Assembly (NCBI RefSeq): GCF_002088235.1
Contig: NZ_AQQV01000003.1
Coordinates: forward strand, 62,001-126,000
Direction: 5' to 3'
Length of the DNA stretch: 64,000 bases
Source of the DNA: Oceanococcus atlanticus
Lineage (GTDB): Bacteria; Pseudomonadota; Gammaproteobacteria; Nevskiales; Oceanococcaceae
The notes below the pieces were generated by a model that was not told where the DNA came from, did no database searches, and saw only the letters and a list, made by a program, of their open reading frames with translations. The translations under genes were made by a program, and so were the position numbers. Below are positions 35,349 to 43,781 of this stretch, one piece after another; within the stretch, counting starts at the first letter, position 1; every line of letters starts with the position of its first letter.

Positions 35349-36860
35349 ATGATGGCTTGCATCGCAAAGCTTCGGGGGGAGCGCCTTGCACTGCGCCTGA
35401 TGGGGTGTCTCTTGTTGCTGCCGACGCCTTTTGCCACAGCGGCTGATGCGGCGCCGGTTGCGGTCGATCAGGCCACCATGATGGCGTGGATCACGCGCAT
35501 CGATGAGCAGGGCATACGCCTGCCCGGCTACGTCGCAGATGAGTGGATGGAGCGCTGGGGACACGATCAGTTCGTGGCCTTCGGCCTGCAGGATGTGCGC
35601 CTGGAACCGTTCGAGGTGCTGCGCTGGGAGGCACACAGCTGGTCGCTGAGAGTGTGGCCGCGCGGTCGACAGGATGACAGCGTCATGCTCTCGGCCTGGC
35701 CAGTGCCCTTGTCCGGTAACGCAACTGCCTTGCACGGCGAGTTGGCCCTGACCACGGCGGATACACCGCCTCAGCCCGGGCTTATTGCAGTGGAGCCGTA
35801 CCGCCTGATGCAGTTTGATCAGGCCCACATGCGTGATGAGGTGGCTCGCTGGCACTACGACCCTGATGGGGATTTCGACACCCTGCAGCAAACCGTGCCC
35901 ATGGGGCCACGCTTTCAGCATGTGCTGGAGCCGGCCATGGCTGCCGGGGCCAAGGCCTGGATCGGAATACTCGAATTTCCGTGGCAGGAGGATCGTTACT
36001 TCGTGCCCTATGACGCCAAGCTGCGCGATATGCCAGGGCTGTATCTGAGTCAGGCCGAAGGCCAGCGACTGCTTGCGCTGATGGCTCAAGGACCGGTTGA
36101 GGCTCGCATCAATGTTCACCGCGAGGCCCGTCCGGCGATCTCGCACAATGTGGTGGGTGTGCTGCCAGGGCGCTCTGATGAATGGATCATCATCGGCACC
36201 CATCACGACGGGCCGTGGAATTCCGCAGTTGAAGACGCCAGCGGTGTGGCCCTGGTCATGGCCCAGGCGCAGTACTGGGCCCAGGTGCCGCAGGATCAGC
36301 GACCGCACAACATGATGTTCCTGCTGCAGGGCGGCCATATGTCGCGTGGCGCCGGCTTGCATCACACGGCCAAGACCTACGCCAAGCGTTTGCGTGAGAA
36401 CACCGTGGCGGTTATCCATCTGGAGCATGCGGCGCGCGAGGCCCATGTGGTCGACGGCGCGCTGATACCTGGCGACAAACCGGAAGTGCGCTGGTGGTTT
36501 ACCAGCCACATGCCGCAACTTGAGCAAGTCGTGAGCGATGCGATCTGCGCGCATCAGCTTGATCGCTCCCTGCTCATGCCGCCTTACGGCTGGCCTAAGC
36601 CTGAAGCCAAACGCCCGCCCACCGATGCGTCGGTGTTCTTTCTGACCACGCCGGTGATCAGCCTGCTGGCCGCGCCCATGTATCTGTTTGACCCGGCCGA
36701 CCGGGTCGACATGGTGCACGAAGCCTCACTGGAGCCGATCACCACCGCTGTGATCGACATGGTTAATGGCCTGGCGGATACCAGCGCGGCTGCGCTGCAC
36801 GCCAGCGAATATCAGCCGCCACAAGCGCAGCGCCTGCCGGGCTGCGAGGCCGGCCTGTAA
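35349..36860 (+). CDS. M28-type metallopeptidase-like protein with an altered active site
   Basis: Exported protein of 503 residues with a signal peptide (LMGCLLLLPTPFATAA). A PA-like region precedes an M28 aminopeptidase-like core. The HxD motif (THHDGP, His285/Asp287) and the bridging Asp296 in EDASGVAL are kept. The usual Glu-Glu motif is replaced by QGGHMSRG (His330), and the C-terminal His ligand position reads YLFDPADRVD. Metal binding and activity may therefore differ from classic M28 enzymes; it might act on amides or esters. The ATG at 35349 follows the esterase stop by one base; homology supports it over starts within the esterase gene. Confidence 0.75.
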   Translation: MMACIAKLRGERLALRLMGCLLLLPTPFATAADAAPVAVDQATMMAWITRIDEQGIRLPGYVADEWMERWGHDQFVAFGLQDVRLEPFEVLRWEAHSWSLRVWPRGRQDDSVMLSAWPVPLSGNATALHGELALTTADTPPQPGLIAVEPYRLMQFDQAHMRDEVARWHYDPDGDFDTLQQTVPMGPRFQHVLEPAMAAGAKAWIGILEFPWQEDRYFVPYDAKLRDMPGLYLSQAEGQRLLALMAQGPVEARINVHREARPAISHNVVGVLPGRSDEWIIIGTHHDGPWNSAVEDASGVALVMAQAQYWAQVPQDQRPHNMMFLLQGGHMSRGAGLHHTAKTYAKRLRENTVAVIHLEHAAREAHVVDGALIPGDKPEVRWWFTSHMPQLEQVVSDAICAHQLDRSLLMPPYGWPKPEAKRPPTDASVFFLTTPVISLLAAPMYLFDPADRVDMVHEASLEPITTAVIDMVNGLADTSAAALHASEYQPPQAQRLPGCEAGL

Positions 36861-36905
36861 CAACACAATGAAGCCGCGCACTGACGCGGACGCAGAGAGA
36901 CAGCT

Positions 36906-39395
36906 ATGAAAAAGACGCACAGGCCGTTGCACGCCTTGTGGGCATTGATCCTGCTCGTACCGCTGGGTGTGGCGCAGGCCGAGGATGATCTGGATGCGCT
37001 GTTTGGCGAGCCGCAGCCCTCCGCAACAGCCGCGCCTGCTCAAACCGGCTCGGCCTCGAGCGCTTCCGCACCAGCAGCTGAGCAGACCCCGGCGCCGGCC
37101 GGCGATGCGGTGATCGTACTGGAGGAAGAGCAGACCCCGCGGATGGCGCCAACACGCAGTCCACACACCGTGCTTGAGGAAATTGTGGTCACCGCGACCA
37201 AGCGCGAGAAAGCCCTGCGCGACATTCCCATTTCCATTGCCGCCATCGACGGTGAGTCGCTGGAGGCGCAAGGCATTCTCAGCATCAATGATGTGCTGGA
37301 GAAAACTCCGGGGGTTACTGGCAACTCCGCGCGCCCCGGTGATCAGCGCATCGTTGTGCGGGGTGTCTCGACCAGCGCTTCGCCGACCAGCACCGTGCCG
37401 TATCCGGTGGGCGTGTTCATCGGTGATACCGCCCTCAATGAGCCGTATGCCGCGAGTATCACACCCGATCTTTCGGCCTTTGATCTGGCCGCTGTCGAAG
37501 TGCTGAAAGGACCGCAAGGCACGCTGTTCGGTGGCGCCGCTTTGTCCGGCGTGCTGCGTTACCGCCTCAACGACCCGATGCCGGATCGCTGGGAAACACG
37601 CTACTTCGCCCAGTACATTGCGCCGGAAGACGGCTCGCAGGCCTTTGCCCAGGGGCTGGTGGTGAATGCGCCGCTGTTTGGGGAGCAGGGCAATCTCGGG
37701 GCTCGCCTGGCTTACATTCGTCGGGAATATCCGGGTGTGATTGATGACTTGCGCGCGGGTCAAGCCGCCGAGGATGTCGATCGCGGTGAGGGTGATCAGA
37801 TGCGGGCGGCGTTGCTGTGGCAGCCGGATGACCGACTGCAGCTCAAGTTCACCTATCTGGATCAGGACTACGCAGCCGACAATGGGCTGATCATTTCCGA
37901 TAACCCTGAGGGCCCGCGGGCGACCAGCGGGGCACTGATTCCCTGGCCCAACCGCCATCGATTCGGCCTGTACAACCTGGAAATCCAGTACGACTGGGAT
38001 ACCTTGCGGCTGGTCTCATCCAGCTCACGCACCGAGAAGGAACGTTTCAACATCATCGATTCCTACGGCGGGATTCTTGGCACGCCGTTGCCGGGCACGC
38101 CGGATGCGCTTGCGATACCGTTTCTCAACGATCAGGAATCGCGCTCTTTTCAGCAGGAATTGCGCTTGCAGTCCAACAGCAGTGGTGATCTGGAGTGGCT
38201 GGCCGGTGTTTACTATCTGCGGTCGCCGATTCGCTACTTCCTCAAGCTTAATGTGGAAGCGCTGAATCAAACCGGGGCATTGGGCCAGGATGTGCTTGAT
38301 GGCGTCTTGGATCTTGCAGAGGCGCTGGGGCTTGGCGATGTGCTTGGGAATACGCTGGATGCACTGCTACCGGGCGTGACCAATTTGGAGTGTGAGTTGG
38401 CCGTGTTGTGTGCGGAGACCAACGCTCTGGCCGAGGAAAAAGCACTGTTTTTTGATCTGACCTGGCATCCCTGGCGCTCTTTGGAGGTGTCTTTGGGGGC
38501 GCGCCTGTATCGCACCAGTGTGGCCGGTGGCTTCACCGGTCAGGGGATTGGGGCACGGCTGGTCAACAACGGCATGTCGCCAGCCGATTTCACCACAACC
38601 ATTACCGAGCAGGGCATCAACCCCAAGTTCGCATTGACCTACCGCTTTACCGACCAGCATTCGCTCTACGCACTGGCCAATCGCGGTTTCCGTTTTGGTG
38701 GCATCCAGAACATACCCGAGGATGAACTCCAGAACGTGCCCGCCACCTACAAGTCGGACTACATCTGGAACTATGAGCTGGGTCTGCGCACGCGCTGGTT
38801 TGACCAGCGCTTGGAATTCGATGTTACCGCCTTCCATATCGACTATTCGGATGCGCTGGTGGTGCTCAAAAATGCCATCCAGATCAACTATTACGACAAT
38901 GTGGGCAGTGCGCGCAGCGATGGTTTTGAGGCCAATCTGCGCTGGCTCACGCCGATCCCTGGGGTGATTCTGTCGCTGGCCGGCGGCACCGTGGATGCGC
39001 GCACCACCGAAGATTTCATGGCCGGGCGCGATGAAATCCCTGCCGGCAAACCGCTGCCGGGTTCGGCTGAGTATCAGTACAGCGCCAATCTGGCGTTTTT
39101 CGGCTCGCCCAACTGGAAGGTCAACGTGTCTGGCCTGCTGGGCTACGCCTACGTTGGCAAGAGCTACAACGACATTGCCAACGAGGACATCGTCAATGAT
39201 TACGGCACTTACAACGTCGGTCTGAACTTCAGTGTGCCGAGCTGGCCCGGTCAGCCGACCCTGGCGCTCAATGTGCTCAATCTCACCGACGAGACCGCGC
39301 CGGTCAGCGTGATTCGGGCCGCCGTGGGCAACGATTTCTATGTTCTCAATACCCCACGCACCATCACCGCGCGCTTCAGCCTGGAGTTTGAATGA
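36906..39395 (+). CDS. TonB-dependent outer-membrane receptor of the hydrolase locus
   Basis: Receptor of 829 residues: signal peptide (LWALILLVPLGVAQA), an Ala/Pro/Ser-rich linker (about residues 35-80), a TonB-box-like and plug start EEIVVTATKREKALRDIPIS, plug motif LKGPQGTLFGGAALSGVLRY, then a 22-strand barrel. The plug type is that of receptors for organic substrates in sphingomonads and related bacteria, rather than typical siderophore receptors, and no Fur box is seen. It probably imports the substrate or products of the neighbouring hydrolases. It overlaps the next gene by ATGA. Confidence 0.92.
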   Translation: MKKTHRPLHALWALILLVPLGVAQAEDDLDALFGEPQPSATAAPAQTGSASSASAPAAEQTPAPAGDAVIVLEEEQTPRMAPTRSPHTVLEEIVVTATKREKALRDIPISIAAIDGESLEAQGILSINDVLEKTPGVTGNSARPGDQRIVVRGVSTSASPTSTVPYPVGVFIGDTALNEPYAASITPDLSAFDLAAVEVLKGPQGTLFGGAALSGVLRYRLNDPMPDRWETRYFAQYIAPEDGSQAFAQGLVVNAPLFGEQGNLGARLAYIRREYPGVIDDLRAGQAAEDVDRGEGDQMRAALLWQPDDRLQLKFTYLDQDYAADNGLIISDNPEGPRATSGALIPWPNRHRFGLYNLEIQYDWDTLRLVSSSSRTEKERFNIIDSYGGILGTPLPGTPDALAIPFLNDQESRSFQQELRLQSNSSGDLEWLAGVYYLRSPIRYFLKLNVEALNQTGALGQDVLDGVLDLAEALGLGDVLGNTLDALLPGVTNLECELAVLCAETNALAEEKALFFDLTWHPWRSLEVSLGARLYRTSVAGGFTGQGIGARLVNNGMSPADFTTTITEQGINPKFALTYRFTDQHSLYALANRGFRFGGIQNIPEDELQNVPATYKSDYIWNYELGLRTRWFDQRLEFDVTAFHIDYSDALVVLKNAIQINYYDNVGSARSDGFEANLRWLTPIPGVILSLAGGTVDARTTEDFMAGRDEIPAGKPLPGSAEYQYSANLAFFGSPNWKVNVSGLLGYAYVGKSYNDIANEDIVNDYGTYNVGLNFSVPSWPGQPTLALNVLNLTDETAPVSVIRAAVGNDFYVLNTPRTITARFSLEFE

Positions 39396-40744
39396 ATACG
39401 CTCAGCCGGAATCTTGCGGGCTTGATGCTGCTGGCCAGTGGCATCGCGGCCGCATCGCCGCTGCCAGTCGCTACGGCGCAGCATGGGTTCAAAGCCGAAC
39501 AAGCCATGGCGGTGGCGCAGACTTTCAAGCCGGGGGACATCGCCGCCGCTGGCGATCATGCGCTTTATGCCTACCTCAATATGGCGCAGTTCTTTCCGCA
39601 CCAGCTGGTCAGTCGGCAGGGTGCGGTGCGGGTGCTGAGTGCGAATCCCGATGCGGCCCTGGGGGCGTTGCGCGTCACCACCGCATTGGGCGATCTGAGC
39701 CTGGACGAGATGCTGGCGCATCCGCAAACCCGGGTGCAGGGTTTCATCGTGCTGCATCAGGGCGCGGTGGTGTTTGAGCGTTATCCCGGTATGCGCCCGG
39801 ACGATGCGCACCTGTGGTGGTCGGTGGCCAAGCTGTTCGCCGGGCTGTTGACCGAACTGCTGATCGATGAGGGCAAGATCGAGCGCCAGCAGAACATCGT
39901 GACGTACCTGCCCGAACTGGCCGGCAGCGGTTGGGATGGGGTGCGTGTTGAGGATGTGCTCAATATGGCCAGCGGCGTGGACGCCATGGATTCGGTGCAG
40001 GGTTACATGGATCGCGAATCCGGCATCGGCGGCCTGATCTACGCAGAAGGCGTGCTGACGCCAGCCGGGCACCAACCGGCGCTTGGGCATGATGAAGCTT
40101 TGCAGCGCATGCGCGCGGTGCGCGAGCCCGGCACGCTGTACCAATACTCCTCGGCCAACACCAATGTGCTGGGCGTGCTGATTGAGCGTATTACCGGACA
40201 GCGCTACGCCGATGTGGTGTCACAACGGATCTGGGCGCAGCTCGGTGCGGAGGGGGACGGGCTGATGGGCATGGCGCCGGACGGCCGTGCCATTGCGCAC
40301 GGCATGTTTTCTTCGCGGCTGCGAGATCTGGCCCGTTTTGGTCAGCTGTTTACGCCGAGCGGGCGCAATCCTGCGGTGCTCCCCCAGGTTGTTCAGGCGC
40401 GCATGACCGATACCTCAAAGCGGGCGCATTACGAGACGGCCGAGGCGGCCGCTACTGCGGCGCAGGCGCGTCTGGGCGAACGTCCGGTGAGCGCACTGGC
40501 GCAGTGGGATGCGCTGTTTGAAGACGGGGATCTGTACAAGTCCGGTTTTGATGGGCAGGCCCTGTACGTTTCACCCTCACGCGATGTGGTGGTGGCCATG
40601 TTTTCGACCTCACGGGACAAAACAGCCTATGCGTACCTGCGTCCTCTAGCCCGGGCTTTCCCCGCAGGTGCGGCAGCGCCTTCGAGCTGTATTGCTGGCG
40701 GTGGTCCGCGACGCCGATCGCAGCACTGCTCCAGCAGGCCCTAG
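39392..40744 (+). CDS. Exported SxxK serine hydrolase (beta-lactamase/class C fold)
   Basis: Protein of 450 residues with a signal peptide (LAGLMLLASGIAAASP). The nucleophile motif SVAK lies in WWSVAKLFAG, the YSSAN motif in YQYSSANTNVLG and KSG in LYKSGFDGQALYVSP, matching the three motifs of the class C-like hydrolases. It is probably an esterase or amidase in the periplasm. The last 25 residues (after RPLARAF) are Gly/Ser/Arg-rich and look unlike the family, as if a late frameshift had extended the end. It is the last gene of the TetR-facing operon, coupled to the receptor. Confidence 0.85.
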   Translation: MNTLSRNLAGLMLLASGIAAASPLPVATAQHGFKAEQAMAVAQTFKPGDIAAAGDHALYAYLNMAQFFPHQLVSRQGAVRVLSANPDAALGALRVTTALGDLSLDEMLAHPQTRVQGFIVLHQGAVVFERYPGMRPDDAHLWWSVAKLFAGLLTELLIDEGKIERQQNIVTYLPELAGSGWDGVRVEDVLNMASGVDAMDSVQGYMDRESGIGGLIYAEGVLTPAGHQPALGHDEALQRMRAVREPGTLYQYSSANTNVLGVLIERITGQRYADVVSQRIWAQLGAEGDGLMGMAPDGRAIAHGMFSSRLRDLARFGQLFTPSGRNPAVLPQVVQARMTDTSKRAHYETAEAAATAAQARLGERPVSALAQWDALFEDGDLYKSGFDGQALYVSPSRDVVVAMFSTSRDKTAYAYLRPLARAFPAGAAAPSSCIAGGGPRRRSQHCSSRP

Positions 40745-40757
40745 CTGATCAAAGCGC

Positions 40758-40937
40758 CTAGCGCATCGGACTTGCCTGAACCACTTCGGCACCGGCGAAC
40801 AGGGCCGATGCGAACAGGGCCAGCCAGACCAGGCCCTTGATCAGAAAAAACCAGAAACCCAGTGCCGCCGCGTATCGGCCACATCGCGACCATCGATTGG
40901 GTTCTGGTTTGCGCGAAAGCGGCGCTGGCGCGCGCAT
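40758..40937 (-). CDS. Possible small membrane protein
   Basis: A 59-residue frame starting MRAPAPLSRKPEP, with one strong membrane helix (LGFWFFLIKGLVWLALFASA) and a short tail ending VVQASPMR. The helix has the look of real small proteins of this kind (FWFFLIKGLVWL). It lies just after the methyltransferase gene on the same strand. Start and ribosome site are uncertain; the frame is open upstream to 41000. Confidence 0.4.
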   Translation of the reverse strand: MRAPAPLSRKPEPNRWSRCGRYAAALGFWFFLIKGLVWLALFASALFAGAEVVQASPMR

Positions 40938-40972
40938 GTGTGGGTGAGGGCGCAGCACTACGTTGCACGCTC

Positions 40973-41668
40973 TCATAGTGTGGGGCCAGCGGCTTGGCAA
41001 AGCATCATGTGTATGGTTTTTTGCACCATCTGCCCCCGGTTGCTCAGGCCGCTTTCGATATGGCGCTGGTGTTTGCTGATCTGCCAGCCATGACTTTCAA
41101 GCAACGCTTTCATACCGTGCTCGTCGTAAAGGGCAAAACCATGCCGGGTAAACGGCAGCTGATGCATGAAGCTGCGGTCACCGAATGCCAGGCACAGCTG
41201 GCCGGAGGGTTTGATGACGCGTCGCAGCTCTTGCAGATGAGCTTGCGGGTTATCCCAGAAATACACCGTGTGAACCGCCAGGACTTTGTCGAAACTGGCG
41301 TCGGCAAAATGCATGTGTTTGGCATTGCCATGCTGAAACACGACCGGATAGATCGCGGCCAGTCGGTGATTGCGGCGTTGTGCTTCGAGCACCATGTCGT
41401 GCGACCAGTCCAGGCCAATGTAGGCGACATGCGCGGCGGCGGTCACGATCTGTGCAGCAAACGCGCCGTTGCCTGGGCCGATCTCCAGTACTTTGTTGTG
41501 CGCTTTCAGACGCAGCAATTCGATGGCGCGACGATTGGTCTCACGGTTAGCCCGGTTCATGCTCGCCGCGGTTTCGCGCGCGTTCTCGCCACTGGGTTGG
41601 CGCAGTTGCGCGGCCAGGGCTGCATCGCTGAGGGTGGTTTGAGATTGTGTGGACACCAACTTGCTCAT
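40973..41668 (-). CDS. SAM-dependent methyltransferase
   Basis: Class I methyltransferase of 231 residues from this start. Motif I is VLEIGPGNGAFA, followed by YIGLDWSHDM (acidic end of beta-2), HGNAKHMHFADASFDKVLAV and RVIKPSGQLCLAF. The substrate is unknown; the type is the UbiE/small-molecule group. The ATG at 41668 (MSKLVSTQ) overlaps the stop of the small membrane protein gene (ATGA), so I prefer it to 41689. Confidence 0.85.
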   Translation of the reverse strand: MSKLVSTQSQTTLSDAALAAQLRQPSGENARETAASMNRANRETNRRAIELLRLKAHNKVLEIGPGNGAFAAQIVTAAAHVAYIGLDWSHDMVLEAQRRNHRLAAIYPVVFQHGNAKHMHFADASFDKVLAVHTVYFWDNPQAHLQELRRVIKPSGQLCLAFGDRSFMHQLPFTRHGFALYDEHGMKALLESHGWQISKHQRHIESGLSNRGQMVQKTIHMMLCQAAGPTL

Positions 41669-41931
41669 GCCCAGATTCCAGGCGCCCACTGGCTGAGCAG
41701 GGCCGCCGCACCGGGCAGGCTCACAATCAGCCAGGTCGCCAGCGCTTTTCGCGCAGTCAGCCCGATGGCCAGCGCAGCGAGATAGAACATGGTGGTGCCA
41801 CCCAGCAGCAGTGTCAGTTTGCTCAGGTCCATGTGGTCGAGCTGCCCGCTGAATTGCGCGCTGCTGGCGTGCACCAGTATCAGCGCACCCAGCGTGGCGG
41901 CCAGGCCACGGTTGAGTATGTCCAGGCGCAT
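41665..41931 (-). CDS. Small four-helix-type membrane protein, unknown function
   Basis: Protein of 88 residues starting MRLDILNRGLAATLGALILV, with about three hydrophobic segments (LAATLGALILVHA, LLLGGTTMFYLAALAIGLTA, ATWLIVSLPGAAALLS). I do not recognise the family. I chose the start at 41931 because it follows the fpr stop by four bases; the open frame upstream overlaps fpr. It is coupled to the methyltransferase gene (ATGA), so fpr, this gene and the methyltransferase form one operon. Confidence 0.65.
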   Translation of the reverse strand: MRLDILNRGLAATLGALILVHASSAQFSGQLDHMDLSKLTLLLGGTTMFYLAALAIGLTARKALATWLIVSLPGAAALLSQWAPGIWA

Positions 41932-41935
41932 GCGT

Positions 41936-42715
41936 TTAACCTCGTTCGGCAAAGGCCCGCTCGATGACATAGTCACCGGGCTCGCCGATACCGGGGGAGA
42001 CTTCGAACCCGCGCGCATCAAGCAAGGTGCACAGATCGTCGAGCATGGCCGGGCTGCCGCACAGCATGAATCGATCATCAGCGGTGTTCAGCGGTGCAAG
42101 GCCAAGGGCTTCAGTAATCTGGCCGCTGTTGATCAGGGTCGTGATTCGGCCCTGTGTCTTAAACGCTTCGCGGGTCACGGTTGGCAGGTACAACAGCTGC
42201 TTGCTGATCTGCTCACCCAGATATTCGTGCTTGGGCAGTTCGTTTTCGATCATCAAGCGGTAACTCAGGTCGCGCACGCGGCGAACACCGTGGACCAGGA
42301 TGATCTGCTCAAACTGCTCGTACATCTCCGGGTCTTTGACCAGGCTCAGAAATGGCGCGAGTCCGGTGCCCGTGGCCAGTAGCCAAAGCCGTTTTCCGGG
42401 GTTGAGGTCATCCAGTAGCAAGGTGCCGGTCGGCTTGCGACTGACCAGAACTTTGTCGCCAACCTTGAGGTTCTGCAGTTTTGAGGTCAGCGGGCCGTTG
42501 GGGACCTTGATGCTGAAGAATTCCAGGTGCTCTTCATGGTTGGCGCTGGCAATACTGTAGGCGCGCAGAATAGGCCGCGTGGCAGTGTCCAGGCCGACCA
42601 TGACGAACTGGCCGTTGCGAAATCGCAGCGATGCGTCGCGGGTGGTGCGAAAGCTGAACAGGCTGTCGTTCCAGTGGTGGACATGCAGAACTTCTTCGTG
42701 GGCAATAGCAACCAT
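41936..42715 (-). CDS. fpr: Ferredoxin/flavodoxin--NADP reductase
   Basis: FAD enzyme of 259 residues, close in pattern to E. coli Fpr. It has the FAD motif RAYSIAS, the loop SIKVPNGPLTSKLQ, the NADP site GTGLAPFLSLVKDP and the MLCGSPAML motif near the C-terminus. It moves electrons between NADPH and ferredoxin or flavodoxin, and such enzymes can drive release of iron from bacterioferritin or heme degradation. Start at 42715 (MVAIAHEEVLHVHHWNDSLF) with a GAGG site; 42748 is possible. A strong Fur box covers the promoter region, unusual compared with SoxRS control in E. coli. Confidence 0.93.
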   Translation of the reverse strand: MVAIAHEEVLHVHHWNDSLFSFRTTRDASLRFRNGQFVMVGLDTATRPILRAYSIASANHEEHLEFFSIKVPNGPLTSKLQNLKVGDKVLVSRKPTGTLLLDDLNPGKRLWLLATGTGLAPFLSLVKDPEMYEQFEQIILVHGVRRVRDLSYRLMIENELPKHEYLGEQISKQLLYLPTVTREAFKTQGRITTLINSGQITEALGLAPLNTADDRFMLCGSPAMLDDLCTLLDARGFEVSPGIGEPGDYVIERAFAERG

Positions 42716-42744
42716 GCAAACCTCGCGATCAATGGAAACGATAC

Positions 42745-42764
42745 GCAAATAATAATCATTATCA
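42745..42764 (-). promoter_or_regulatory. Fur box upstream of fpr
   Basis: On the minus strand GATAATGATTATTATTTG matches the Fur consensus GATAATGATAATCATTATC closely in its first half. It lies 30 bases before the fpr start and would repress fpr under high iron. Confidence 0.8.
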
Positions 42765-42812
42765 CTAAATAATGAAAGCGCTCAGTCCATCTGCAGGGAG
42801 TTGCTACGCGGT

Positions 42813-43727
42813 TTAGCCTTCGTGGGGTGACCAGTCGATCTGGTTTAGTTCCAGACTTATGCGCCAAAGATCAGCGGCCAGATCGGGATCCTGCGCTTTG
42901 AGTCCAGGCTCACAAATGCCGGTGGGCCCGGCGTACTGTAAAAAACCGCTTGGGCCGAGAAAGCTACCCGCTGGGTAGTCGCCGCGCGCTGCGAGTTCGA
43001 TGGGGGCTGCAGCTTGCTCGGGTGTCTGGCCATAAAACTGCATGCCTTTGGCCAGAAACCAATAGGACAGCCAGCCCAGCAGGCCATCGCCGCGCTGGCG
43101 CGTGCGGTTGGCGCCCAGTTGGCTGCGGCACACGCCTGGGTGCATGGCATAGCTGCGCACCCGGCTGTGTCCAGCTTGCAGGCGTCGGTCCAGTTCGAGT
43201 GCGAACAGCAGGCAGGCCAATTTGGCCTGCTGATAGGCGCGGATCGGGCTGTAGCCATGGGCCAGATCCAGGTTGCTCAAGTCGATGTGTGCGTTTTTCT
43301 GGACCAGACTGCTCACGCTGATCACCGCCGCGCGAGGCGCGGCTTGCAACAATGGCCACAGTCCCGCAGTCAGGCGAAAGTGACCGAGATGGGCAATCGC
43401 AAATGTCAGCTCGTGGCCTTGGGGCGTGGTGATGCGCTGCGCGGGAGGGAAAATGCCGGCATTGTTAACCAGCACATCAATCGGGTCGTTCGCCGCACGC
43501 AGTTGTTCGGAAGCGGCATCGATCTGGTCCGGCTTGGCAAGGTCAATGGCCACAAAATCAGCGCTGAGCTGAGGGTACGCCTGGCGCAATTGAGCCAAGG
43601 CGCGGTGCCCGCCGTCCGTGTCGATATCACACAGTGTGATTTTGCGGACCTGCGCTGCAAGACGCTGCGCGCATCCCCAGCCCAGGCCACTGGCGGCGCC
43701 CGTGATCAGCACATGAGAGTTGTTCAT
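42813..43727 (-). CDS. Short-chain dehydrogenase/reductase, retinol-dehydrogenase-like
   Basis: SDR of 304 residues. The cofactor motif TGAASGLG is at residues 9-16, NNAGIFPP near 90, SVSSLVQKNAHID near 140 and the catalytic YQQAK near 165. Length and the C-terminal extension resemble the retinol dehydrogenase/WWOX-like group of SDRs. The substrate is unknown. It sits upstream of fpr on the same strand, but a Fur box separates them, so it probably has its own promoter. Confidence 0.85.
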   Translation of the reverse strand: MNNSHVLITGAASGLGWGCAQRLAAQVRKITLCDIDTDGGHRALAQLRQAYPQLSADFVAIDLAKPDQIDAASEQLRAANDPIDVLVNNAGIFPPAQRITTPQGHELTFAIAHLGHFRLTAGLWPLLQAAPRAAVISVSSLVQKNAHIDLSNLDLAHGYSPIRAYQQAKLACLLFALELDRRLQAGHSRVRSYAMHPGVCRSQLGANRTRQRGDGLLGWLSYWFLAKGMQFYGQTPEQAAAPIELAARGDYPAGSFLGPSGFLQYAGPTGICEPGLKAQDPDLAADLWRISLELNQIDWSPHEG

Positions 43728-43781
43728 GCACGGATGCTACGTGGCCCTTTGCCCAGGCGGCGTCATCCGTTCTGCGTAGGC

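Noticed and set aside
35331-36719. 462-codon minus-strand frame opposite the M28-like gene
   Set aside because: Antisense shadow of a gene with a signal peptide and family motifs; composition is His/Arg/Gln-rich without domains.
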